Source of the DNA: Protonemura montana
Lineage: Eukaryota > Arthropoda > Insecta > Plecoptera > Nemouridae
DNA length: 64,000 bases
NCBI GenBank assembly: GCA_947568835.1
Contig: OX387603.1
Coordinates: 25,940,651-26,004,650 of the forward strand
Reading direction: 5' to 3'
The stretch's first letter is position 1. The number at the start of each line of letters is the position of its first letter. Shown here piece after piece: positions 1 through 8,556 of the stretch. The position numbers were made by a program, and so were the translations under genes. The notes under the pieces are model-generated. The model saw nothing but the letters and a program-made list of their open reading frames with translations. It searched no databases and was not told where the DNA came from.

Positions 1-36
1 AGTCCTACAATTTTCCTGACAACAAACAGCCGCTAC
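1..36. repeat. Fragment of a dispersed repeat, also present near 11.9 kb
   Basis: The first ~32 bases match positions 11888-11920 in the same orientation with only a few differences; both begin AGTCCT, then ACAATTTTCC, then AACAAA. The second site lies next to a Penelope-like signature, so this may be the edge of another copy cut by the window boundary. The match is short and the assignment is tentative. Confidence 0.35.
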
Positions 37-339
37 AGGAGGCGATATGAAAATTCTCAGCAATCAAAGAAATCGGCAAAGGTAAGTAACAAAATCTCCA
101 AGCTCATTTTGTAAGATAGTCTAGTAATAGGACAAATGTGGGCATTTTTTTAGTCATTAAGGGATAATATAACGGTCAGTTTTCACAGAAAAAAAAGGAA
201 CACTTGAAGCTAGTTCTTAATAAGCGTAGCATAGTTAAGTAATTGTGACAATTTTGAGCCTGAATGAAAATGCAAATTTCCGACTTAACTTCGCGGTGTT
301 GCTATGGTAAAGAACTTGTCAACTTAACTGTCCAAATCA

Positions 340-555
340 TTCGCCAGAAAGAAGTGCAAAAATAACTCTGCTTTTACTTCATTAACTTCAATCTTAACTT
401 TCAATCAACTTCATAGTATCGACTTGGAAGAATACAGTTCAAATTTTCTTACGTACGGCTGGAATTGAAAACAAAAAAAAATGTCTGCGTGAGCGGGATC
501 GAACCCGCGCCCTTCCGCACGTGAGTATTGCTCGCTCTCCACACGACCAAAGAGC
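340..555 (-). mobile_element. tRNA-like SINE copy (a)
   Basis: Read on the minus strand, 482-550 resembles a tRNA: an A-box-like TGTGGAGAGCGAGC, then a T-arm with a near-perfect B box (GGTTCGATCCC) in a self-complementary CGGG/CCCG stem. Beyond it, about 140 bases toward 340 are similar to the flank of the second copy at 1120-1335; both have a GGAAGA segment followed by an A-rich run just before the B box. A free tRNA gene is unlikely because homology continues past the tRNA-like part. A tRNA-headed SINE is the best reading. Confidence 0.5.
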
Positions 556-622
556 ATATATTATTCGGTGTATTTTTTTGTGAATATGAATTACTAGTTG
601 TAACAATATTTATTTCCTCATT

Positions 623-803
623 ATTGCTGCGGCGTATTGAATTGGTGCTTTATAAACATATTCGATTCTTCGTCACGGCAGGAACATGTTCACATCGATG
701 TTATAATTATTTTTTAGAAATTTGTGCACGGTGTGAACATGTTCCTGCCGTGCTTGAGCAACGAATACATTTGCTCAGCACCAATTCAACATGCCGCAGC
801 AAT
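623..803. mobile_element. Fold-back MITE copy 1
   Basis: The outer inverted repeats, 623-649 and 777-803, match at 25 of 27 positions (ends ATTGCTGCGGC / GCCGCAGCAAT). A second perfect 21-base inverted repeat lies inside at 674-694 and 732-752, so the whole piece can fold into a long hairpin. There is no coding capacity. A second copy follows at 869-1043. Confidence 0.75.
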
Positions 804-868
804 GATGTGGTAAGACAATTTCTTACTACTTAAACATAAAATGAATAGTATTTCTTGCCACCTTTTTT

Positions 869-1043
869 CTGCGGCGTATTGAATTAGTACTTCGTCAATA
901 AATTCGATGCTCCATCACGGCAGGAACATGTTCACATCGATGTTATAAATATTTTTTAGAAATTTGTGCACGGTGTGAACATGTTCCTGCCGTGATGGAG
1001 CATCGAATAGATTTGCTTAGCACCTATTCAATATGCCGCAGCA
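869..1043. mobile_element. Fold-back MITE copy 2
   Basis: This has the same architecture and most of the same sequence as 623-803: outer arms beginning CTGCGGCGTATTGAAT, and an inner palindrome CACGGCAGGAACATG with its complement. The inner arm is longer here because the ATGGAGCATCGAAT side also pairs. The two copies are in direct orientation, about 65 bp apart. Confidence 0.75.
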
Positions 1044-1119
1044 ATGATGTGGCGGGTAATAATGTTACAATAACTTGTCAAATAGCAACAACTGGCTAAC
1101 AGAGCGATTTGCAATGACG

Positions 1120-1335
1120 CCTCTGTATAAATCATTTGCTGAAAAGAAATTAAAAAATCTATTCCACATTTAGATCTTATGCTTTCAGATGATTTCAAAG
1201 AATCGACGTGGAAGATTGCTGTGCGTATCTTCCAACGTATGGCAAGAATCAAAAACAAAATTTCTTCCGGAGGTGGGGATCGAACATGAGTACCACAGTA
1301 TATGGACCGTAGACGCTCTCCACACAGCCACTTAA
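1120..1335 (-). mobile_element. tRNA-like SINE copy (b)
   Basis: The minus strand of about 1265-1330 has TGTGTGGAGAGCG as an A-box-like start and GTTCGATCCCC as a B box. The DNA from 1120 to 1262 is diverged but alignable with the flank of copy (a). Same family, more mutated head. Confidence 0.45.
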
Positions 1336-1625
1336 CCTCAGTGTTCGTAGCTGGCTTTTTTGTGCATATAAATTGCCAGCTGTCAAGGTTAATAAAGAAG
1401 ATGATATTAGTTCGGTGTATTTACTTCCATATTTTCTACCAGGTGTCGCTGTTTTTAAATCGCTCCACCCTAGGGTCTACACAAGCGCTGAGGCGGGTGT
1501 GGGACGAACTACTCTCAACGTCATCCGATGGGATCGCGTTGAAAAGCACATGTATACGGTGCACTATTTGCATCGTGACAATCTTGATGGACTCATTGAA
1601 CATTTACCTGTTAATAAAATTAAAA

Positions 1626-1692
1626 AATCTCATGCAGCGGGATTCGATCCACGCATCTCCAGCGTGACCGCCACGTTACGTAGCCACACGAC
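1626..1692 (-). mobile_element. tRNA-like module (c)
   Basis: The minus strand carries CGTGTGGCTACG followed about 30 bases later by GGATCGAATCCC, the spacing of tRNA A and B boxes. The flanking similarity to copies (a) and (b) is weak, so this could be a separate tRNA-like pseudogene. Confidence 0.35.
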
Positions 1693-1740
1693 TACAAGCA
1701 AACGGCAGATTTGTAATAAATATGAATTGGTATGAAAAAA

Positions 1741-2606
1741 AGTCGAGAAATAAATTGGTCATTACTCCGTGTCATCTGTCTTAGCTTACCAGAACCATGA
1801 AGTCCGAACGAAATCCATCTCACAACCACAATGTCCAGTTGGTTCCAGAATAGCAGCTCTTGATGATGATTGGAAAAGTCTGACAAATGTAGTTGTATTT
1901 TGTATTTGTATGTTTTTATTTAGCATTTCTGCTTTTCTATTACATTACAATATGTTGCCTTACATTTCTACTTACATTTCTACTCTTTCTAATGTTTGCA
2001 GGTAAAGTTTTATATTCTCTTATGCCTAAGTACATTATTCCCCTATCTACATTTCCACATTTATCAATTTTATTTACAATCTTACATTCATCCCTTGTTC
2101 TATAACTATTTTCTTTAAACTCTAACCTATTTTTCAAATACATTGGCAGTCAAAATGTCGATTTTAGCCAATAGGCTAATCTTCACACGGAGTAAGCTTA
2201 TATTGGTGTCCATTTTAAAATCGCTACAACTACAGCTTTTTGGAAAACTTTTGGACTGGGGAACTACACATTTCGGCGTGGAAACGATGAATATGGCGAT
2301 ATCATAGGGCAATTCCAGAAGCCGACGCGTTCTTTCGGGGAAATTCGATGCTGCGACCCAGTTCGATTCATTCCGAGTGGCACCGACGTCGCTGGACTCC
2401 ACCTCCTCTGCTGGTGTCAACGTAGAGACCACCCCAGATGTCGAGGCGTCCAGTGACATACTGCAGACAGAGACCAGTTCTTGTTATCATCAGGAACCTC
2501 ACAATATCCCTTGTCTTGCAACGAAAAGCATGGGTCAATTTGAGTGATGGAGTTCCCACTTTCATCCAAAGCCCGACACGTTCTCAATTTTTCGTCTACC
2601 GAGGGA
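1741..2606. other. No gene supported; ambiguous open stretches
   Basis: 1860-2150 is AT-rich and featureless. 2130-2600 is open on both strands: on the minus strand as two overlapping frames (2127-2459 and 2417-2689), the second with several cysteines, and on the plus strand from 2154 apart from one stop. I recognise no family in either reading. The minus frame continues into a SINE fragment at its upstream end, which argues against an intact gene. Confidence 0.3.
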
Positions 2607-2655
2607 TCAGTTACCTTCCGAAGGACGGTGCAACTCAAGCAACAGGATTCAAACT
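2607..2655 (-). mobile_element. Short fragment of the 5S-headed SINE body
   Basis: The segment TTCCGAAGGACGG and the following CAACAGGATT match the body of the SINE copies at 20573-21007, 23446-23887 and 29781-30169. Only about 45 bases remain and there is no 5S part. Confidence 0.6.
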
Positions 2656-3140
2656 CAACCAAAAAGATAAAAAGTAAGCCTCGCTGCATAATATAGTCGA
2701 GAACGTTGACAATAGCACCACGAAAAGCTAGCGCATACAGTATAAATCGCCCTGTCTACGCGACTGACCTGACGTACACTGCCGCTCGGCGGGCAATCGA
2801 ACTCCCAGGCGCACTGCCAAATGTTTGTACTTCTTCTTCGACAAGTGGCCGTCAAGGCCCGCCGCGGGCGACGCCGACGTGACGTCAGCGCCGCGAATCG
2901 TCCGAGCATCGCGAGCCAGTCGACAGTCGACCCGCGTTGTTGGAAGCTGCGAAAAGAGTTGCTGTTCACTGCCTGTGTGACGACGTCTCTCCTGTCGCTG
3001 CAGTCTGGTCAGTGCTTAGCTCTAACGGGGACACCCATGCCTTCTTGGGGGCAGGCCGATTTGACCCCAGAGTTCACATGGCCACAACACAGTTGGTGCA
3101 TGTAATGGGACGACTCGATTCGGTTTCAGATCTGTTGCTG
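2656..3140. other. Unassigned GC-rich DNA
   Basis: There is no recognisable product on either strand. An open frame runs to a stop near 3152 on the plus strand just before a repeat-like tail, so this may be the end of a degenerate retroelement; I cannot name it. Confidence 0.25.
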
Positions 3141-3232
3141 GAGATCATGTGAGATTAAATGCCTTTGCAGCACGCAAGTGTTGGTACACTGCAATCAATC
3201 AATCAATCAATAAATCAAACAATCAAGCGGGT
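3141..3232 (+). repeat. Retroelement-like tail with (CAAT)n
   Basis: The unique text ends in four tandem CAAT units and variants (3190-3232). A very similar (CAAT)n tail closes the SINE copy that ends at 18210. The upstream part does not match that SINE, so this may be the 3' end of another non-LTR element. Confidence 0.4.
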
Positions 3233-3760
3233 GAACAAACACATCGGCCATGAACCATTGCAATTAAAGGTCCCGTTATTTACATCTAGATAATTGCAAG
3301 TTGTGCCCGCAGCGGCGTCAAATACCAGGGCATGCGATCCGTGTACCAACATACATGCATGCGTGCACGGCTGAGGTGTTTTGCCGACAGGTAAAAACCC
3401 AGGAGATATCCAATCGATACTATGTGTTAGCACCTCGCGATCCCAGCGTTGATTATCGAGTTATAAGTGGCAACATCAAGTAAGCCCGAGCAAACGCGAA
3501 CTGATCGCCGTCCTCTTGCAAATCCGGTTCGACAGACATTTCTTTCGGCGCACCGGAGAGCTGTTATTATCGTAATTCGCCGATGCTCCGCGCCGAGTCG
3601 AGGTGGCCGTGCTCAAGGCCCACCGAGCGTCGATCATCGGCAACAACATGGAGAGTGACTTGCGACGCCCGAGGCGCACTCTCCGTGTTGGTGCTGAGCG
3701 GAGACCGTTGACCAGGGTCCCGGCCACGCGACGTTCACGACTGACTGACGCTCTCCTCCA
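3233..3760. other. Serpin upstream region
   Basis: I see no clear TATA box. The segment should contain the serpin promoter or a 5' non-coding exon, since a good 3' splice site lies just before the start codon. The first exon itself cannot be placed from sequence alone. Confidence 0.3.
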
Positions 3761-3764
3761 CAGA
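3740..3764 (+). promoter_or_regulatory. Candidate 3' splice site of a 5'-UTR intron
   Basis: Two overlapping CTGAC branch-like motifs are followed by a pyrimidine stretch and CAG at 3761-3763, only 14 bases before the serpin ATG at 3778. This is the usual order of an acceptor, so the transcript probably has a non-coding first exon further upstream. RNA evidence would be needed to place it. Confidence 0.5.
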
Positions 3765-3777
3765 GCAGCGCACGGGA

Positions 3778-4822
3778 ATGAAGCTCACACCGCTGGCCGT
3801 CGGCGCGCTCCTCGCCTGCCTGCTGTCGTCGGCGTCGGCCGGACGCGGCACCGGGGACAGCGTCGTCTTTCCGCCGTCGGAGGGCACGAAGATCACGTCG
3901 CAGACAGTGGTAGTGACGCGTCCCAACGGCACCGTCGTCGGTCCCTTCCCGCGCGCCACTAGCGCCGTCAACGGCGTCGCCACGAGACTGCATGCGCTCG
4001 TTGACCCTAGCGGACGCAAGAACTACATCGTGTCGCCCGTCAGCGTCGCCTTGATCGTAGGACAGCTGTTGCTGGCTGCCAGGGGTGAGTGACCTTGAGG
4101 GGGGTGGAGTGGCACGGGGCGTTGAAAAACTTTCATCGCCCATAGCGTCATCGGACCGTCCTCGGCGCAAATTCTGGCGACCCTTCTGGTGATGTTGTGA
4201 ACGGTATAGACAAACAAAGATTTGTCTTAAGATGTTAGACATTGTTGAGTGGTGGTTTTCAAAGCCATGGTTTGATGATATGATGTGTTTTTCGGATATG
4301 CTCTACATTGAAGAGGTTTGCGAGCCGTGCCTCGTCGAAACGTCGAGACTTGAGACCCTTTCGAGGGCCACAAACGTCTTCAATGCAGAGCATATCCAAA
4401 AAAACACATCATATCAGCTTGTTAGACATGTTTGTTCACAATATAGTATTGTGTTTGATTTTCGTCTTTGTTAACCGTTACGGATAAAAGACATTGTGAT
4501 GAATTTCAACACAATCGAATGTTAATTCCGTCAACGGTGTCGGCAGGCGAGACCCAGACGCGCCTGCGTGCGTTGCTGTCGCCCAACAAGACGCCGCGGC
4601 GCCCCGAGGACGGCGGCGGCGACGTCGAGCTGCACCGACAGCTGGGCGCGCTGTTGCAGAGCATGCAGGCGTCGGCGTCGACGACCGAGTCGACGCTAGA
4701 GCTGAACGCCGGCAACGCGTTCTTCCACCAGACCGATCTGCGCATGAACAAGCAGTTCCAGAACGACCTTGCTGGCTTTTACCGCTCGGAGCTGACGCCC
4801 GTCGACTTCAGGTGCGTGACAA

Positions 4823-4866
<44 letters not shown>

Positions 4867-6234
4867 AGGTGTGGTAACTCGCTCCCTTCGTGCCCTTGGA
4901 TTGAGTTCATCACGTCGACCGTCGAGTGCTCAGGAGGAAACCATGGAATTGGTGGATTCCTGGATACACGGGGACCACTGTGGATCATTAAAAAAACTCA
5001 GCTGGATGAGAATCGTTTTGCAAGATGGTCGCCTGTCATGTTTTCTTCCCTGTAGGAGTCGCCAGTAGGTGGTAAAGATAGGAAGCCTGTTAATAGTTTC
5101 GCATTCCCCCACAGGAGCAGCCCGAGCAGTGCCCAGAGGACCATTAACACGTGGGTCTCCGGCAAGACGAACGGCGTGTTCGATGCGATCCTCCCGGCGC
5201 CTCTGCCATCCAGCACGCCCGCCGTGTTCGTCAACACGCTCTACTTCAAGGCAGCCTGGCTCACCCCCTTCGACGTGGACCTCACGATCACGGCGCCGTT
5301 CCACCTGAACGGTACACACCTGATCGACGTAGCCTACATGCGCGGACAGTTCGACGTGCCCTACGCCGACAGCGACGACCTCCGCTGCCGGCTCGTCGTG
5401 CTCCCCTACAAGCACAAGGACGTCAACATGTACGTCATAGTGCCACACCGCCGCGTCGAGATGGACATCAAGGAGTTTGCCGAGACTTTGACTCCGTCGG
5501 CCGTCGCGAGTCTGGTAGGTGCCGCCGAGGAGAACTCGGTGACCGTCGTGCTGCCGAGGATGTCACTTAGGACGCGGTTTAGCCTCAAGGAGCCGATCGC
5601 GAGCTACCAGCCCCAGGATGGCGTCAGCTCGCGTCTGGCAGACGACGACCCCGGCGAGGAGACCATGTGGCTGACGGCGCGCAAAAACGTGACTAATGCC
5701 AAGCCGACGACGCCGAGGACGCCGACGTCGACGTCGAAGACGCGTCGCCCGTCAGCGACGATGACGACGTCGCAGCAGCCTCCGCGTACTACGAAAGCGC
5801 ATAACTCGCATGAGGCACCCGATGGGGTGGAGGCGACCTCGAGACAACCGCCGAGGTGGCCGGTGTCGCATTTGAAGCCGACGACGAGCAAGGGGAGTCG
5901 GCCGACGCCAAAACCGAGACCGACACCGAGACCGACGACCACGACGTCGACAACGCCGAAGGGGCCTGCGAGCAACGAGTTCCGGTTCGACCTAAGTGGG
6001 GCGTCGTCGGACCCACGGTTCGGCGTCGAAGACATCGTGCACGAGATCTCGCTGGAGGTGACCGAGGTCGGCACGGAGGCGGCGGCGGTGACGGTCGTCG
6101 ACGTCAACTACAGCGGCGACATCCGCGTGGTCAAACTCGACCGGCCCTTCGTCTTCTTCGTGCGCCACGAGCCGTCGCTTAGCAACCTCTTCTGGGCGGT
6201 CATCACCGACCCCACTAACGGGGACTACACCTAG
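3778..6234 (+). CDS. Secreted inhibitory-type serpin with a long Ser/Thr/Pro-rich insertion
   Basis: Three coding exons, 3778-4084, 4547-4811 and 5115-6234, join in frame across GT-AG introns (phases 1 and 2) to give 563 aa. Residues 1-21 form a signal peptide ending SASA. The serpin fold shows NYIVSPVSV (82-90, helix B), NAFFHQ (159-164), the INTWVSGKTNG helix F/s3A region (201-211), and FVNTLYFKAAW (229-239). The hinge EVGTEAAAVT begins at 508, and the end is FVFFVRH...NLFWAVITDP. An intact hinge implies protease inhibition by suicide substrate. By loop length the scissile bond would be Ser524-Gly525, with Tyr523 just before it, suggesting an elastase- or chymotrypsin-like target; this is inference. 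Residues ~375-477 are a proline/threonine-rich linker absent from typical ~400-aa serpins, placed before s5A. N-glycosylation sequons are at 50, 256, 382 and 522. Insect serpins such as the 28Dc group act in haemolymph melanisation, but orthology is not shown here. Confidence 0.9.
4276..4416. mobile_element. Hairpin fold-back element in serpin intron 1
   Basis: Arms 4276-4326 and 4366-4416 are inverted copies with few mismatches (outer end TGATATGATGTG), around a ~39-base loop. The loop side contains CGAAACGTCGAG (4336-4347), preceded by TTGAAGAGG (4308-4316), an arrangement seen in hammerhead-like motifs of Penelope-type elements. It lies wholly inside intron 1 (4085-4546), so it should not affect the protein unless it disturbs splicing. 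Confidence 0.65.
4823..4865 (+). repeat. 43-base G tract in serpin intron 2
   Basis: An uninterrupted run of 43 G begins 11 bases after the 5' splice site (intron 4812-5114). On the transcript strand this is G-rich RNA with quadruplex potential next to the donor site. Its length is likely polymorphic or mis-assembled. Confidence 0.9.
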
Positions 6235-6455
6235 AGACCTTCGAGGCTGGCTGGTCAGGCTCACTTATCGGGAACACTTCAAAGAATGTCAGAGAACATA
6301 GGTATATTTTACAGCCCTGTTGATGTTCAGAAGTTGTTGGTACTTTCAAGTGTTTTTATTTACTTTTATTAATGTTGTTCCGTGATTCTTAAGAATAGAT
6401 TGGAATATAATAAGAATTAGAAGAGAACTAGAGAATAGGTTTTACCTGTAAGATC

Positions 6456-6461
6456 AATAAA
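6456..6461 (+). terminator. Polyadenylation signal of the serpin
   Basis: The first canonical AATAAA after the stop codon lies about 220 bases downstream, in an AT-rich stretch, a normal position for a short 3' UTR. The cleavage site is not visible. Confidence 0.55.
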
Positions 6462-6820
6462 CGTGATGATAAACATTCGACTGCGTATTTTTTTGGAATA
6501 TCCTGTAAACGCACAAACGGTAGGAAATAATTTGCAGAGCGTTTGAAACTTGGGAACAGAATTACCATAGGACAACACGTCACGCCCTAGCATCGGGTGA
6601 AAAAACAATGGAATCGTATGCCGTCAGTAGGTCTGCGTCGTCGACCGGCACATTGGCAAGTATGAGGAAGCAAATGGCACTGTCGGCATTGCGTCCCCGG
6701 ATGAAAACGCCAGCGACATGTTGATCACCAAAGCAAACACCTCGATGAGTCTCTACGACAAACAAGTCGAGTCGTTTCCTGCAATTAGCGTCCTGCCACC
6801 GTCTAGGTCGCGACGTACCG

Positions 6821-6822
<2 letters not shown>

Positions 6823-6876
<54 letters not shown>
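6823..6876 (+). repeat. 54-base G tract
   Basis: This is the longest homopolymer in the window. It creates artificial poly-Gly and poly-Pro open frames on the two strands, which should be ignored. Confidence 0.9.
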
Positions 6877-6879
<3 letters not shown>

Positions 6880-8277
6880 CCTCCATTTCGAGCGGCTGCT
6901 CGTCGACAACGGCTCCGTGCACCCGTGAGTTCATTGTGAGGAAGAGTGCAGTGAGCAGCGCGAATTTACGGCTGCGTGGCGAAAGCGCCCGGTGCGCAGC
7001 GAATTCGCGCAGACAAAGCATTCGCTGGAGAATGCCTTGCATGGCCTCGACAGGAGCTTGTCGAAGCGAGGGGACTTGCTAGCTACTGGGACCGAATACC
7101 AAGGGATCATGTCGAACGCTTCCTGAGTGGTGAATTCTGCATGCCGCCGTCCGGCACAATGGCACAAGTCGCTCCAATTTGACGGCGAATGAAAACACTG
7201 AGGCTGAACGCTGCGCTGATTGGTTCGAGAGCGTGATAAATCTCGATGAAATTAGCATGAGGAATGTGAATTTATACAAACCAATAGTTTTATAAGTGGT
7301 TTTGATAAAGTATTCACGGGCAAAAACACCAGCAAACTGTGTGTGTCAAGATTTCAGGCGTTATTTGTATTTAATATAATTTATTCGTGTAACTAGCTCA
7401 ATTCTAAAGATACTCCGACATACATAATGACGAAAAAGAAGGCAATTTAATTATTGCTTATGCTTTGGCAAACATTCCCCGAAATTTTCGGGCATTGCGC
7501 TCGGTGCTTGACAATTCCGTCTGCAACAATGGAGCCGTCGTCTTTCCGCGCGACCGCGTCGACAAAAGAAAGCGGATGGCGCCGAATTGACGCAAGGGAT
7601 TCGAACCCAGCCACGCGGACGTCGCGAACGTAACGATAGGTATTTCCCCGGCTAATACTCTCCCGCGGGATCTAATAAAATATGCGTAAAACTTAGAATT
7701 TCTATTCTGAAACTGACATCCCTTTAATGTGCCGCATTATTTCCAGACTTGTGACTTTTCATCCAATCTCTGCCGCACTTCGCCGGAGCTCAAAGGCGCA
7801 CAAAGCAGCGCGCTTGCCGACCAGCGAAGACTCGCGGATTCGTCGCGCATCTGAGACAAGAGTGCCTCGGCTCCTTTATTTCCTTCTTTATGCAGAATTT
7901 CGACCACACAGAGATTGTAAGGATTCGAAGTCGCCTTTGTGTTCGCATCTCCTTCTGTCTGTTCGTCTCCATGGCTAATTCGTCACGATCTCAATCTAAC
8001 CCCCAAACGGAGTCAGCTGCCGTCGCCCCGACCTCCGAATGATACCGAGCTGAATGGAAACAGTCATTACAACTTGGCTGTCAAAGCAGCCGAGAAAAAT
8101 AATTCCCAGGCTCCATCTCGAAGCGGTCGGTAGGTGAAGCCATTAGTACAAAACTGCGCTCGACACAATTGCCAACGGAATCTTGATCGATAAGTCTTGC
8201 CGCGATGCTAAATATTTAAGTCATAATGAACAAAGCACGTAATTTCCTGCTTTGCGTTTGTCGCGTCCGCCCTGGCG
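6877..8277. other. Intergenic, no gene seen
   Basis: The only notable item is a weak tRNA-like B box on the minus strand (GGTTCGAATCCC at about 7596-7607), without a convincing A box. Open frames are short and unrecognisable. Confidence 0.4.
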
Positions 8278-8318
8278 TGGTCCTGGCCGGGTCCTGGCAG
8301 GGTCCTGGCAGGGTCCTG
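8278..8318 (+). repeat. Short 11-bp minisatellite
   Basis: About three and a half copies of GGGTCCTGGCA in direct tandem, the first diverged. Confidence 0.75.
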
Positions 8319-8537
8319 ACTAGCCTCGGAGGTCGACCGGGGGGGAAGGAGCGAATAGGATACTTTTTAATTAGGTCCACGCTCAAGAGACCAGCGCGGG
8401 CAACGACCAACTTTCCTTTACTTTTCTTTTAAAGAAATAAAATTATTAATATTAAACGTCTTTTGTAAAATATTCCCCCCGAGAAAGAGTTTCAGCGTTC
8501 AATTACACACTTCGTCGAGACAATGTTTGAACTTTCT

Positions 8538-8556
8538 CCCCCCCCCCCCCCCCCCC
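8538..8556 (+). repeat. Poly-C tract
   Basis: 19 consecutive C. Similar G or C runs of 14-23 bases recur across the window. Confidence 0.9.

Noticed and set aside
3634-4242. A 202-codon open frame antisense to serpin exon 1
   Set aside because: It is the complement of a GC-rich coding exon and continues into the intron; the sense strand has the clear protein family.
5604-6107. A 167-codon open frame antisense to serpin exon 3
   Set aside because: A shadow of the low-complexity insertion on the sense strand.
6580-7042. Poly-Pro and poly-Gly open frames
   Set aside because: Created by the 54-base G tract; no real protein signal around it.
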